A DNA stretch of 64,000 bases from assembly GCF_025153475.1 (NCBI RefSeq), contig NZ_JANZXA010000009.1, forward strand, positions 1-64,000, given 5' to 3'. This DNA is from Novosphingobium mangrovisedimenti (GTDB lineage Bacteria; Pseudomonadota; Alphaproteobacteria; Sphingomonadales; Sphingomonadaceae). The position numbers and the translations under genes were made by a program. Within the stretch, counting starts at the first letter, position 1. The number at the start of each line of letters is the position of its first letter. Of this stretch, positions 1-9,327 are shown piece by piece. Below the pieces are notes generated by a model. That model saw only the letters and a program-made list of their open reading frames with translations. It was not told the DNA's origin and did no database searches.

Positions 1-125
1 CGACAATCAGGATGAGAACGAGGACCTTGCCAGCGACAATTAAAATCGGCACTGAATGACGCGCCGCGACAATCACATTCTCATCCTGATTGACGCGCAA
101 TCCTCATCCTGTTTGTCGCGCTACA
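1..125. mobile_element. Terminus of an IS21-like insertion sequence (partial)
   Basis: The sequence ends in CTACA at 121-125, so read from the right the element begins TGTAG. Behind this end lie repeated copies of a motif of about 17 bp: CTCATCCTGTTTGTCGCG at 104-121, CTCATCCTGATTGACGCG at 80-97, and an inverted copy starting at position 1 (CGACAATCAGGATGAG). Several internal repeats behind a TG...CA end are typical of IS21-family termini. The element breaks the adjacent helicase gene. Its transposase genes and other end are outside the window, so the family call is inferred from the terminus only. Confidence 0.6.
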
Positions 126-2537
126 GAGATCAGCGAGGCGGCGGTTGAGCATGGCTTCGGCGGTCGAGACAAGTTGCACTACAACAGCGTTGCCGTCGGC
201 AAGTGCCGTATCAATCGCAGGCAGCAGGCTCGGCAGCTTCATGGATAGAAGGAGCTGCGCGAAGAAGCGCTGCTTGGTGCCTTCAAACACCGAAAACGCA
301 GCCGATTTGGCACCTGAATTGAGTGTCTCGCCACTGTCAGTGTCGACGATCCGCGTTGCCTCGAGAGCTTCGCGCAGGTTGGCATGAATGATTGCCCAGG
401 CGTCTGCATAGGCGTCATAAACCGCTACCTGGTCGGGGGTCAGGCAATGCTCGAGAATCTCGTACTCAACTCCGGCGAATGAAAGGGCCCTCGCCGCATA
501 CAACCCCAGTGACTTCAGATCGCGCGCGACCAGTTCCATTGCAGCGATACCGCCATCGCGGATATCTGCGACGAAGGCTTCGCGATTGGCAAAAGCCGTC
601 TCGGGACCCCAAAGGCCAAGACGGGTGGCATAGGCGAGATTATTGACGTCGGATGCCCCGGTCGCCGAAGCGTAGAGCACGCGGGCGCGCGGCAGCAGAT
701 TCTGGATGCGAACACCGGCAATGCCCTGCTCCGATCCCTTGACCTTACCACGTGAGCCCTCCCCGCCTGCGGCGTTGGCCATCGCATGGGCTTCGTCGAA
801 GACGATGAGCCCGTCGAAGTCCTCCCCTGCCCATTCGAGAATCTGATCGAGCCGGGTCGCGTCGCTTCGACCCGAACGGAGTGTCGGATAAGTCACGAAG
901 AGTATGCCCTCGCGCATCCCGATCGGGACACCGAGCTTCCATTGGCCAAGGGGCTGGACGTCGATGGGAAGGCCGCCGAGCGCGCTCCAGTCGCGGCGGG
1001 CATCTTCGAGCAAAGCTTCGTTCTTGGAAATCCAGATGTGGCGCCGTTCGCCCCTCACCCACCGATCGAGGATGACGGAAGCGACCTGCCGTCCTTTCCC
1101 TGCACCAGTTCCGTCACCAAGAAAGTAGCCCATGCGGTAGGCGTGCCCCTCGGCGCTCGCCTTCAAGGCGCAGCCCTTGTCGTCGGGCTCAAACCGTCCC
1201 GGCAGATCGCGGGCATGCGCGCTTGCGGCATAGATCAGGGTCTCGGCCTGCGCAGCGGATAGGACGCCCCCAGCAATGAGGCTCGACGGAAGCTGAGGCA
1301 CCACTTCGGGCACGGGTGCGGTTATCGAACCCATCGCAACGGATTCGACTAGGGAGGTCGGATGCGGGACAGCATCTGCAATTGAGATCCGGCTCGGCCG
1401 GTAGGGCAAATAATGCCCAACCTGGCTTTCGATCGGCGCAGGTGCTTCGAGCGGAGTAAAATCAAGCGGCAGGATCGACGGCGCCGCATCGGTTGGATGG
1501 ACCTTAAGTGGAACTGGTTTCGTCTTGTTCGCAACCAGCCGAAGCGGCAATGCTGGCTTGATGCCGATGCTGGGTCCCTCGGGCAGGCTTACGCGGTCAG
1601 GGAGCATATCGATCAGCAGATGAAGCTCGGCAAAGTTTGCCGGCTGGGCGATGATCGGGCTGGTACCATCCTCAGCCTTGTCGAGAATCAGGAGCCGGGT
1701 TGAGATTGAGGTGCCCTGCTTGATGAAACCGCGCTCGATCGTCGCGTTGAGGCGCAACGAGAGGGGACCAGCGATCCCGGCGAGGAACTTCGGAAGCTCG
1801 AACCATTCGGGCATCACAGCGACGAGGCGGCCACCGGGCAGAAGGCGCTTCCAGGCAGAACGTAAGTGCCGGTCGCCAGTGCGGCTATCGTGGCCCCTCT
1901 CGATACCGTGTGAATATGGCGGGTTCATCAGCACCACGCTCGGACCCACGTCGGGCGTGAGAAGTTCGTCGATCAGTTCCCCGTCAAATCCCGTGACTGT
2001 CGCCTCCGGAAACACGACGCCCAGGCATTCGCGGCGCAGCGGCGATATCTCGTTGAGAGCAAGACGCGCAGTTGCCTTTGCTGCCCATACGCCCAGCATC
2101 CCGGTCCCGGCCGACGGTTCGAGAACCAGTTCAGCGGCAGAAATCGCGCATGCCTTTGCAGCCATCCAGGCCAGACGGGGCGGCGTCGCGAATTGTTGCC
2201 ACTCGATCTGCTCGTCGCTCCGGTTGGACTGGGTCGGGACCAGACCTTCAAGGCGCGTAAAAGCCTCATCGGCAAAGCTGGATGACATTGCAGGTGAGAA
2301 TTCAGTTGCCTGCGCCAGGAACAGCACCTGCGCCAATTCAAGTGCGGCATGGGCATCGCGTACGGACCAGCGTCCTTCGGCGTCGCTACCGCCGAAGTGA
2401 TCGGCCATTGTTGCGTTCACAGTGAGCCGTGAAATTGCTTGATCTGCAGCGAGCCGCGCGGCCAGCGCCCTCGCCGCTGCCAGCACTTGCGGCTCGGCGG
2501 GATCGGAGAATGCGAAAGCGGTATTTGCGTGTGACAT
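81..2537 (-). pseudogene. Methyltransferase-helicase fusion (strawberry-notch type), truncated by IS
   Basis: The N-terminal third is a Rossmann DNA-methyltransferase-like domain, with an SAM-binding PSAGTG motif at residues 141-146 and NPPY at 205-208. It is followed by an SF2 helicase core of the strawberry-notch type: Walker A GDGTGAGKGR near 474-483 and DEAH at 581-584. Full-length relatives are usually well over 1,200 aa; this one stops at 818 aa. The last 14 codons (CSATNRMRIARQSG) are read from IS DNA, so native sequence ends near position 126 and the second helicase lobe is lost. The start at 2537 follows a strong ribosome site (AGGAGGT). Such fusions are common on conjugative plasmids and integrative elements of alphaproteobacteria; their role is not established. 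The product is probably inactive as a helicase, though the methyltransferase domain is intact. Confidence 0.85.
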
Positions 2538-2597
2538 GAGAGACCTCCTGAAGAGGCCCTGGGTTTGTCCGGGTGTCCGTTCGGATGGATCCGCCCG

Positions 2598-2615
2598 GGG
2601 GCCTCATAAGGCCCC
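2598..2615 (-). terminator. Short hairpin between primase-like gene and helicase fusion
   Basis: Seven-base stem GGGGCCT/AGGCCCC with a 4-nt loop, just downstream of the primase-like stop and upstream of the helicase-fusion start. No T-run follows, so it may be a processing or attenuation hairpin rather than a true terminator. Confidence 0.3.
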
Positions 2616-2640
2616 ACGCCCGCTTTCCTCTCACCGACAT

Positions 2641-3549
2641 TCAGACCGCAGCTCGGACTGAGCGCATGAGCACATCATTCCAGTCGTCGCCGGTTAGCTC
2701 CGGACGCCTGGTGACAATCAGCCGCCCTTCGCAAGCGTAGGCCTCTCGCGCACGCTCTTCAGCAAGGTGCCCGCCCGCATCATTGTCGACAAAGAGATAC
2801 AGCTGATGCACCGATTCCGGGATTGTGGCCAAGCCGAAGCGTTCGTTTCCTAGCGTCGCCCAGCAGGGAACCTTGAACATTTGCATCGCTGAGAGGGCCG
2901 TTTCGTTTCCCTCTGCGAGGCCAAGGCGTCCCCCATTCGGGTACGCGAAACGCACCGCCCCAGAACCGGGGCTGCCCAACGCACGCCTGGGCTGATCGAA
3001 AGAAGCCAAGCTGGTTTTGTCGAGGTCAAGGAAGGAGCGGTGCAGCGCCAGAATTCCGGCATCATTGCGCACGGCCGCCACCATCGCGGGTAGAAACCGC
3101 ACAGCACCCTTTGGCCCCAGCGGCATATGCGGGTGGAAACGCAGCTCCGGCGAAGAAATCGTGATGCCTCTGGACACGAGGTACTTCTCGGCGGGGCTGC
3201 CAGCGATGGTCGACGCCTCACGCCAGAGCCTCAGCGCATTGCGATTGGCGACTTCCTCGCGCGGTTCGGCCACGATCGGACCACTCGTGCCATCGAACAG
3301 GTCCGCAATTCGTATTCCGAGCCCGGCCATGGCTTCTATCACCGCCTCGTTCGTGCAGCCGGCAAAGCAATGAACAAGAATTGCGCGCTTGCCGAGTGTG
3401 ATGCTTAGCGAAGGAGTGCGATCGTCGTGGGCCGGGCAGCAGCACATTCCGCGCGAACGCGACCAAACACCGCCCAACTGCTCGACTATCTTGCGCGCGC
3501 GGGTTTCCAGCTGCAGACCTTGGAATTGGGTTGATCGGTGTTGGTGCAT
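2641..3549 (-). CDS. CHC2-like zinc / Toprim primase-helicase-type protein (mobile element)
   Basis: The 302-aa protein begins with a CHC2-like zinc-binding region (Cys/His cluster at residues 36-41 in CCCPAHDD, then CFAGC at 61-65). It ends with a Toprim-like region containing EGNETAL and the acidic LFVDNDAGG motif. This layout matches plasmid/ICE-borne Toprim proteins thought to prime element replication. I chose the ATG at 3549 because GGAG lies 8 nt upstream; an in-frame ATG at 3615 would add 22 residues. The gene is divergent from the lytic transglycosylase, and the LexA box between them suggests shared SOS control. The Toprim family is well supported; primase activity is inferred. Confidence 0.8.
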   Translation of the reverse strand: MHQHRSTQFQGLQLETRARKIVEQLGGVWSRSRGMCCCPAHDDRTPSLSITLGKRAILVHCFAGCTNEAVIEAMAGLGIRIADLFDGTSGPIVAEPREEVANRNALRLWREASTIAGSPAEKYLVSRGITISSPELRFHPHMPLGPKGAVRFLPAMVAAVRNDAGILALHRSFLDLDKTSLASFDQPRRALGSPGSGAVRFAYPNGGRLGLAEGNETALSAMQMFKVPCWATLGNERFGLATIPESVHQLYLFVDNDAGGHLAEERAREAYACEGRLIVTRRPELTGDDWNDVLMRSVRAAV

Positions 3550-3630
3550 GAGGGCATCTCCATCGTAACGTGCCTCCACCCGCGCAGCCTCCGCTCTGCG
3601 TCGCTGACGTTTCATTTTCCTACATCATAT

Positions 3631-3645
3631 GTTCTATATATGTTC
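3631..3645. promoter_or_regulatory. LexA (SOS) box in a divergent promoter
   Basis: GTTCTATATATGTTC is a perfect match to the alphaproteobacterial LexA consensus GTTC-N7-GTTC. It sits between the divergent starts at 3549 (primase-like, minus) and 3677 (lytic transglycosylase, plus), where it could block both promoters. Its TATATAT core may also form part of a -10 element. Confidence 0.75.
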
Positions 3646-3676
3646 TTTCCCGATTCGACCATCAAAGGATTCGGGA

Positions 3677-4336
3677 ATGAGACTGAAATGGGCAGTAGCT
3701 GCAGCGGCAACGGTAGGATTTGGGCTCGCGCTCCCCGCTCACGCGCAGGAACTTGAGCCCACTCAGATGACCGTTGCCTCGGAGTTGACGACCAATGGCT
3801 TCCGCGTTGCAGAAGGGACTGATGGCTTCCTTCTCGTCGAACATGGCATTTGGAGAAAGCCTCCAACGGCCTCGTCCGAGCCGCCGGCTACCGATGCGGG
3901 TCGAGCCTATCTGCCCTATCGATATCCAAAGCCCCAAGACAGCGCGCCATCGGGCTTCCGTCGGGCAAGCTACCTTCCTCATGTTTACGCTGCTGAGGCT
4001 CAATACTCGCTACCAAGCGGCCTTCTCGACGCTCTTGTATGGACGGAATCACGATATAATCCGATGGCCATCAGCAAGGCCGGGGCCGCAGGCTTGGGGC
4101 AATTGATGCCAGGGACAGCGCGGGACCTTGGCGTTTCAAATCGCTTCGATCCCAAGGCGAACATCTTGGGTGCGGCCCGATACCTACGCCAGATGCTGGA
4201 CAAGTTCGGGGTGGTTCATCTGGCCCTCGCCGCATACAACGCAGGTCCAGGTGCCGTCGAGCGCGCAGGCGGTATTCCTCGCAATGGCGAGACACCGGCC
4301 TATGTGCGTGAAGTGCTGCGCCATTGGCGTTTTTGA
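3677..4336 (+). CDS. Secreted lytic transglycosylase (VirB1/SLT-like)
   Basis: The 219-aa protein has an N-terminal signal peptide ([20 protein letters not shown], cleavage after AHA) and a C-terminal SLT domain. The putative catalytic Glu is in WTESRYNP, followed by the family motifs [13 protein letters not shown] and [10 protein letters not shown]. It would cleave peptidoglycan glycan strands in the periplasm, probably to let a conjugation or secretion apparatus through the wall. The start at 3677 has AAGGA upstream and gives a clean signal peptide; an upstream in-frame ATG at 3629 would overlap the LexA box. The small gene at 4349 follows closely and is probably cotranscribed. Confidence 0.88.
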   Translation: MRLKWAVAAAATVGFGLALPAHAQELEPTQMTVASELTTNGFRVAEGTDGFLLVEHGIWRKPPTASSEPPATDAGRAYLPYRYPKPQDSAPSGFRRASYLPHVYAAEAQYSLPSGLLDALVWTESRYNPMAISKAGAAGLGQLMPGTARDLGVSNRFDPKANILGAARYLRQMLDKFGVVHLALAAYNAGPGAVERAGGIPRNGETPAYVREVLRHWRF

Positions 4337-4348
4337 ACGGGGGACGCT

Positions 4349-4546
4349 GTGAGCGTGGGTCGAATACGCGTCTCGGGAATTTTGAGCCGTGGTAGACGCG
4401 GGTTGTTTCTGACGACGACAGACGAAGTCGTCTGGATCATCGAGAGCGAAGAACCCGAATGCGAATTCGTCGGATCAGCGGTGATTGTCGAGGGAATTGT
4501 CGCAGGTCGAGATCGTTTGCGCGCAGACTGGATTGGACCGGTCTGA
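4349..4546 (+). CDS. DUF5818-like small protein
   Basis: A 65-aa beta-rich protein starting with GTG, 12 nt after the transglycosylase stop. The pattern (short N-terminus, LSRGRRGLFLTTTD, VVWII, GSAVIVEGIVAGRDRL) resembles the DUF5818 family found next to mobile-element genes in sphingomonads and suggests a small OB-like barrel. No catalytic residues are evident and no function is known. The family assignment is from memory of the sequence pattern and is moderately sure. Confidence 0.6.
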   Translation: MSVGRIRVSGILSRGRRGLFLTTTDEVVWIIESEEPECEFVGSAVIVEGIVAGRDRLRADWIGPV

Positions 4547-4561
4547 TCGAAGCCATCGCTA

Positions 4562-5815
4562 TCAGGCTGCGCGCTTCCCTGCCTTCTTGATGTCGACCAC
4601 CTTCCCGCCGCTCAGATAGTCAGCCCAGTCCTGCATCATCCGGCGCCGGGGAGCCAGGTATTCAGCGGCATTGTAAGCTCCACGCACGTCGTTTTTCTCC
4701 GAATGCGCGAGCTGTAGTTCGACCCAATCCTCATGGTATTTCCTGATCCACATGGGCGGCTTACCGAACTCGACCAACTGCTCATTGGCCCAAGTGCTCG
4801 CCAAGCCCCGGAAGCCGTGTATGGTTTGGCGGCTGTGGTATCCGAGGCGATAGAGCGCGTAGATCATTGTGTTCTCTGAAAGCGGCTTGTTCGGACCGTT
4901 GCCCGGGAAGAGAAACTCGCCAGGCGCTGCTGCTATCATGGATTTCGCGATGTGCGTTGCCTGCTGCGAGAGGGGTACCAAATGCTCTCGTCCCATCTTC
5001 ATTCGCTCGGCTGGTATTCTCCAGACAGGTGATTTTCCGCCCAGGTCTTCAAACTCGGATTTGGCGGCGAAACGCAGTTCCTTGGTTCGAACCCAAGTCA
5101 GTAGCGCAAAGAGAACTGCGTCACGGGTGATCGCGGACCGTCGTTCGCCCTCTTCCTGGTAGGCATGCAGCTTCTCGATGAATGCGGGCAACTCGCTGAG
5201 CGGCAGCCGACTCATATGCTTCACTCTTGGTCGCGGCTTTAGAGCCCCGCGCAAATGCGTCGTCGGATCGTTCGAGGCAAGACCACACGCGATTGCGAAC
5301 TGGAAGACTTGCCCCACCCCTTGTTTCGCACGCCGGCTGATATCGAGCGCGCCTCTTGCTTCGATCTTGCGGATCATTGCCAGGACGTCGGGCGCCGTGA
5401 TTTCATGAACGAGTTTCTCGCCGATGGCTGGAAACACGTCCCTTTCCATGCGCGACCAGACGCGTTCGGCGTGCGCGGCATTCAACGCGCTCTTTCGATT
5501 TTCATGCCAGCGCTTTGCGACCTCGAAGAAGGTGGCTCCTTCCTGCGAGATCACTTCTCCCTTGGATTTCATTGGATCCTTGCCCTCGGCTAGCAACGCC
5601 TTTGCGGCTGTGCGCTTGTCGCGCGCGGCAGCTATCCCGAGATCTGGGTAAGCGCCGAACGAGAGCAACTTCTCCTTGCCCGCGAAGCGGTACTTCATCC
5701 GCCATAACTTTGACCCGTTCGGCTGTACGAACAGGAATAAGCCCTCCCCGTCGGCCATCTTGTAGGCGCGCTCGCGTGGCTTGGAATTTCGGGCCTGAAT
5801 CTCCGTGAGAGGCAT
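4562..5815 (-). CDS. P4-type tyrosine recombinase / integrase of island 1
   Basis: A 417-aa site-specific recombinase with an N-terminal DUF4102 arm-binding domain (MPLTEIQARNSKP) and a C-terminal catalytic domain. Catalytic-box residues are visible: the first Arg in VRTKELR, HGFRGLAS, and the late box AHSEKNDVRGAYN with the Tyr nucleophile. The open frame runs upstream to 5989, but MPLTEIQ at 5815 is the family's normal start and the upstream stretch is att/arm-site DNA. It lies 178 bp from the 3' end of tRNA-Met and should catalyse integration there. The gene is oriented away from the tRNA, as usual for P4-like islands. Confidence 0.92.
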   Translation of the reverse strand: MPLTEIQARNSKPRERAYKMADGEGLFLFVQPNGSKLWRMKYRFAGKEKLLSFGAYPDLGIAAARDKRTAAKALLAEGKDPMKSKGEVISQEGATFFEVAKRWHENRKSALNAAHAERVWSRMERDVFPAIGEKLVHEITAPDVLAMIRKIEARGALDISRRAKQGVGQVFQFAIACGLASNDPTTHLRGALKPRPRVKHMSRLPLSELPAFIEKLHAYQEEGERRSAITRDAVLFALLTWVRTKELRFAAKSEFEDLGGKSPVWRIPAERMKMGREHLVPLSQQATHIAKSMIAAAPGEFLFPGNGPNKPLSENTMIYALYRLGYHSRQTIHGFRGLASTWANEQLVEFGKPPMWIRKYHEDWVELQLAHSEKNDVRGAYNAAEYLAPRRRMMQDWADYLSGGKVVDIKKAGKRAA

Positions 5816-5850
5816 TGGGGGTATCGCTCCTTTCCGATACTCCGCGAAAA

Positions 5851-5870
5851 TACCCCCAAAATACCCCCAC
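5851..5870. repeat. Putative integrase arm-type repeats, island 1
   Basis: Two tandem copies of a TACCCCCA-type motif (TACCCCCAAAATACCCCCAC) lie between the integrase start and tRNA-Met, with an inverted GGGGGTAT copy near 5816-5823. They resemble the CCCCCACA repeats next to the second integrase of this window. The assignment as integrase arm sites is inferred from position. Confidence 0.5.
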
Positions 5871-5993
5871 ACCAAATCTGGCTGCATGTGGAAGACCATG
5901 GGCGCATGCGGACGCGAATCACCCGCAACCCTTTGCTTTTCTTTCGATTTTTGGAAAAATGCGGAAGCTAGTGGAAGCTTCCGGATCAAGGAA

Positions 5994-6070
5994 TGGTAGC
6001 GGAGGAGGGACTCGAACCCCCGACACGCGGATTATGATTCCGCTGCTCTAACCGGCTGAGCTACTCCGCC
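5994..6070 (-). tRNA. tRNA-Met (CAT), integration target of island 1
   Basis: A 77-nt cloverleaf on the minus strand. Acceptor GGCGGAG pairs with CTCCGCT, the T-loop is GTTCGAGTC, and the anticodon stem GCGGA/TCCGC encloses loop ATCATAA with anticodon CAT. Discriminator A and CCA are encoded. The overall sequence fits elongator tRNA-Met rather than initiator or Ile2. Its 3' end faces the integrase, making it the likely attB of island 1. Confidence 0.93.
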
Positions 6071-6169
6071 ATACCAGATGGCCTGTTCCGGCCGCACCGG
6101 ATCAGCGCCGGTGCAGGCCGCGTCCTTTAGGGTGGAGGTTGCTTGCGGTCAACACTGAAAAAACACGAT

Positions 6170-6718
6170 TCAGCCTCGAAATGCGATCGTTCGTATCGGA
6201 CGCCACAAACCCTCTTCCCAAGCATAGAGGCCGAACCCCCGGAAGCGAAAGGAAACAGGACGCAAATCAGGTGCAAGGCTGGCCTGCAACGCCCTGGCGG
6301 CTTCGCGTGGGACCTTGTTCTGGATGGTCACGTGAAGGCGCAGCGGACGGGTGTCCTGATCGGTCAGCAGGCCGTGCATGCGTTCTGCGATCGCATGGTG
6401 CAGCATCACCATCTCCGGGCTCTCGACCGCCAGGGCCGTGCCCCGGTCGAGTTTCATCAGTCCGGTGATGCGTGCGGGCGGCGCCGGGCAGCGAGCGAGG
6501 TCGGAAAGAACCTGCAGCAGTTCCGCCTCCACCGATGGTGGCAAAGCGTGGAACAGCGTGACGTGCGCGCGCAGCCGGTTGCGCTCGGGGGGATAGTGCT
6601 CGCGGCGCAGGGCGTCGGTCCAGCCAAGGACGTCGGGCGGCAGCTCCGCCGTGATAAGCAGGGGCGCCCCGGGCTTCCGGGGCCCCGTTGCGATCCAGTC
6701 GCCGCCGGGGGCGCTCAC
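6170..6718 (-). CDS. 2'-5' RNA ligase family (2H phosphoesterase) protein
   Basis: A 182-aa protein with the two signature HxT motifs of the 2H superfamily: HVTLFH in the first half and HVTIQN in the second. Relatives act as RNA 2',3'-cyclic phosphodiesterases or ligases (ThpR/LigT type). The start is GTG at 6718, overlapping the mltG stop by four bases, so the two genes are translationally coupled. The same frame stays open far upstream, but that part is out-of-frame mltG. The second motif's third position is Asn rather than a small hydrophobic residue, a minor deviation. The substrate is unknown. Confidence 0.82.
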   Translation of the reverse strand: MSAPGGDWIATGPRKPGAPLLITAELPPDVLGWTDALRREHYPPERNRLRAHVTLFHALPPSVEAELLQVLSDLARCPAPPARITGLMKLDRGTALAVESPEMVMLHHAIAERMHGLLTDQDTRPLRLHVTIQNKVPREAARALQASLAPDLRPVSFRFRGFGLYAWEEGLWRPIRTIAFRG

Positions 6719-7689
6719 AGCTCCCCGCGCTTGCGGCGGATCGCGAACCATTTGGCGACGTTGGCGTTGTGCTGCTCCAGCGTGCTGGCGAAAGCATGCC
6801 CGCCGGTCCCATCCGCGACCATGTAGAGATCGTCCGTCTTCGCGGGATGGAGCACGGCCTCGATAGAGGCCTTGCCGGGATTCGTGATCGGATGCCTGGG
6901 CAGGCCGACCATGGTGTAGGTGTTGTAGTCGTTCACCGCCTGAATCTCGGACTGGCGAATGCGCCGGCCAAGCGGCTTGCCTTTCGTGATCGGGTAGATG
7001 ATCGTCGGATCGGCCTGCAGCAGCATGCCCTTTTCGAGGCGGTTCGAATAGAGGCCGGCGACCATGCGGCGCTCCTCGGGCTTGCCCGTTTCCTTCTCGA
7101 CGATCGAGGCGAGGATCACCGCCTGTTCGGGCGTTTCGACCGCGATATCGGAGCCACGCGCCGCCCACAGCTCCTTGAGCGTGCGGCTCATGGCCGCCTG
7201 CATCCGGCGCAGCACCGCCTCGCGGCTCTCACCCTTGTCGAAGGCATAGCTGTCGGGCAGCACCGAGCCCTCTTCGGGCACCGCGACTTCGCCGGTCAGC
7301 TGCGGCACCGCCATCAGCCGCTCCTGCACCATGATCGAGGGCATGCCTTCGGGAATGGTGACGTAGCGGCGGATCACGTCGTCGCTGGAAATGATCGCAA
7401 GCACCCGGCTCGGGCTGGCATGCGCCGGAATCCTGAACTCGCCCGCCTTGATCCCGCCGCCACCGCCGAAAATGCGCGCGCGCAGCACGAAGCCATCTGC
7501 AGAACGGACGATCCCGTTGTCCTCCAGATGCTGTGCCACAGCCGTCAGGCTGGCGCCGTTCGGAACGACGAAGTTCCGATCCTTCTCAAGCGGGCCGGAA
7601 CCGAACCAGCCGCCCAGAAAGCTCCACAGGGCAAGCATGGCGGCTGCGGCAAGAACCGCAGCCAGCCCGCACCCGCGTCGGGACATCAT
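6715..7689 (-). CDS. mltG: Endolytic murein transglycosylase MltG
   Basis: A 324-aa inner-membrane protein with one N-terminal membrane anchor (about residues 7-27) and a YceG/MltG domain. The catalytic Glu lies in the conserved ASIVEKETG segment, followed by VAGLYSNRL and LQADPTIIY. It cuts nascent peptidoglycan strands and sets glycan chain length. It lies 16 bp downstream of fabF, giving the order acpP-fabF-mltG-2H phosphoesterase, which links fatty-acid synthesis and wall remodelling in one transcription unit. Length is normal for the family. Confidence 0.95.
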   Translation of the reverse strand: MMSRRGCGLAAVLAAAAMLALWSFLGGWFGSGPLEKDRNFVVPNGASLTAVAQHLEDNGIVRSADGFVLRARIFGGGGGIKAGEFRIPAHASPSRVLAIISSDDVIRRYVTIPEGMPSIMVQERLMAVPQLTGEVAVPEEGSVLPDSYAFDKGESREAVLRRMQAAMSRTLKELWAARGSDIAVETPEQAVILASIVEKETGKPEERRMVAGLYSNRLEKGMLLQADPTIIYPITKGKPLGRRIRQSEIQAVNDYNTYTMVGLPRHPITNPGKASIEAVLHPAKTDDLYMVADGTGGHAFASTLEQHNANVAKWFAIRRKRGEL

Positions 7690-7705
7690 CGTCCTGCTCC
7701 GGTCC

Positions 7706-8965
7706 TCAGTCGACCTTGCGCATGATCAGGCTGGCGTTGGTGCCGCCGAACCCGAAGCTATTGTTGAGCACCGCGCGCACCTCGCGCTTGCGGGGAACGT
7801 GCGGTACGAGATCGACGCCCTCGCAGCCCTCGTCGGGAGTGTCGAGGTTGAGCGTGGGCGGCACGATCTGGTCGCGCAGGGCAAGGATGCAGAAGATCGC
7901 CTCCACCGCGCCGGCACCGCCGAGCAGGTGGCCGATGGCCGACTTGGTCGAGCTCATCGAGACATTGTCCATGGCATCGCCGAACAGGCGGCGCACCGCG
8001 CCCAGTTCGAGCGTATCGGCCATGGTCGAAGTGCCGTGGGCGTTGATGTAGTCGATATCGGCAGGCGTCATGCCCGCCTTCCTGAGCGCGGCGGACATGG
8101 AACGGAACGCGCCGTCCATTTCCGGATCGGGCGCGGTCACGTGATAGGCATCGCCCGACAGGCCATAACCGACCACTTCGGCGTAGATCTTAGCGCCGCG
8201 CGCCTTGGCGTGTTCATACTCCTCAAGCACGACGACACCGGCGCCCTCACCCATCACGAAGCCGTCGCGGTCCTTGTCGTAGGGACGGCTGGCCTGTTCC
8301 GGGCGGTCGTTGAAAGTGCAGTTCAGAGCGCGCGCCTGCGCGAAGCCGGCGATACCGATCGGGCAGATCGTCGATTCCGCGCCACCGGCCAGCATGATGT
8401 CGGCATCGTCGTCGCGGATCATGCGCGCGGCATCGCCGATCGAGTGGGCACCGGTCGAACAGGCGGTGACGACCGCGTGGTTCGGGCCCTTGAGGCCGTA
8501 CTTGATCGAGACCTGACCGGAGATCAGGTTGATCAGGCGACCATGCACGAAGTGCGGCGAGACGCGGCCCGGGCCGCGATTGGCCAGAACCAGCGATTCG
8601 CTCTCGATCCCCGGCAGGCCACCGATACCCGAACCGATCGAGCAACCCGCGCGCAGCTTGGTCGCCTCGTCCATGTCCTCGAGACCGGCATCTTCGATCG
8701 CTTGCCCAGCGGCATCGATGCCGAACACGATAAAGGGATCGACCTGGCGCTGGATCTTGTGATCGACACGCTTGTTGGCGTCGAAGCCATATTCGTGATC
8801 GGCCGGCTTCACCTCGCAGGCAACCTGGCACTTCTGATCCGAGGCATCGAACTTGGTGATCGGCCCTGCCCCGCTCTTGCTGGCGAGGATGTTTTTCCAT
8901 GTCGTTTCCACGTCCGCCCCAAGCGGGGTAACGAGACCAAGACCGGTGACAACAACACGACGCAT
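7706..8965 (-). CDS. fabF: 3-oxoacyl-[acyl-carrier-protein] synthase II
   Basis: A 419-aa ketosynthase that elongates acyl-ACP with malonyl-ACP in cytosolic type II fatty-acid synthesis. The Cys-His-His triad is complete: active Cys in VTACSTGAHS, His in NAHGTSTM, His in KSAIGHLLGGAG. The C-terminal NNSFGFGGTNAS motif is intact. It starts with MRRVVVTGLG, as most FabF proteins do. Downstream of acpP by about 125 bp, it is the usual partner of that gene. Confidence 0.97.
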   Translation of the reverse strand: MRRVVVTGLGLVTPLGADVETTWKNILASKSGAGPITKFDASDQKCQVACEVKPADHEYGFDANKRVDHKIQRQVDPFIVFGIDAAGQAIEDAGLEDMDEATKLRAGCSIGSGIGGLPGIESESLVLANRGPGRVSPHFVHGRLINLISGQVSIKYGLKGPNHAVVTACSTGAHSIGDAARMIRDDDADIMLAGGAESTICPIGIAGFAQARALNCTFNDRPEQASRPYDKDRDGFVMGEGAGVVVLEEYEHAKARGAKIYAEVVGYGLSGDAYHVTAPDPEMDGAFRSMSAALRKAGMTPADIDYINAHGTSTMADTLELGAVRRLFGDAMDNVSMSSTKSAIGHLLGGAGAVEAIFCILALRDQIVPPTLNLDTPDEGCEGVDLVPHVPRKREVRAVLNNSFGFGGTNASLIMRKVD

Positions 8966-9090
8966 TACGCTCTCCGAAACGGCAACAGGCCCGCCCCCTT
9001 AGAGGTCGAGCCTGTCGATTTCAATCCGGGTTGCGGCCTTCTTCGCCTTCGGCCGTGGACCGAAGGTGCTTCAGGAACGCAAGGCCTGGA

Positions 9091-9327
9091 TCAGCCCTTG
9101 TTTTCTTCGATGTACTTGATGGCATCGGAGACAGTGCTGATCTTCTCGGCCGCATCGTCCGGAATCTCGACGCCGAACTCTTCCTCGAAGGCCATGACCA
9201 GCTCGACGATGTCAAGCGAGTCGGCACCCAGATCGTCGATGAAGCTTGCGTCTTCAGTGACCTTGTCGGCTTCCACACCCAGATGTTCGACGACGATCTT
9301 CTTAACCCGATCGGCGGTATCGCTCAT
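9091..9327 (-). CDS. acpP: Acyl carrier protein
   Basis: A 78-aa acidic helical protein with the phosphopantetheine attachment motif [10 protein letters not shown] (Ser is modified). It carries growing acyl chains between fatty-acid synthesis enzymes. The start at 9327 ([10 protein letters not shown]) fits ACP length; the frame continues upstream without homology. It lies upstream of fabF on the same strand, with about 110 bp before the aspS terminator-like hairpin that could hold its promoter. Confidence 0.97.
   Translation of the reverse strand: MSDTADRVKKIVVEHLGVEADKVTEDASFIDDLGADSLDIVELVMAFEEEFGVEIPDDAAEKISTVSDAIKYIEENKG

Noticed and set aside
1..125. Repeats as a CRISPR or iteron array
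   Set aside because: Mixed orientation, short and directly at a TG...CA element end that disrupts a gene; an IS21-like terminus explains them.
5816..5989. N-terminal extension of the island 1 integrase
   Set aside because: The frame is open, but MPLTEIQ at 5815 is the family start and the upstream bases contain the arm-type repeats.
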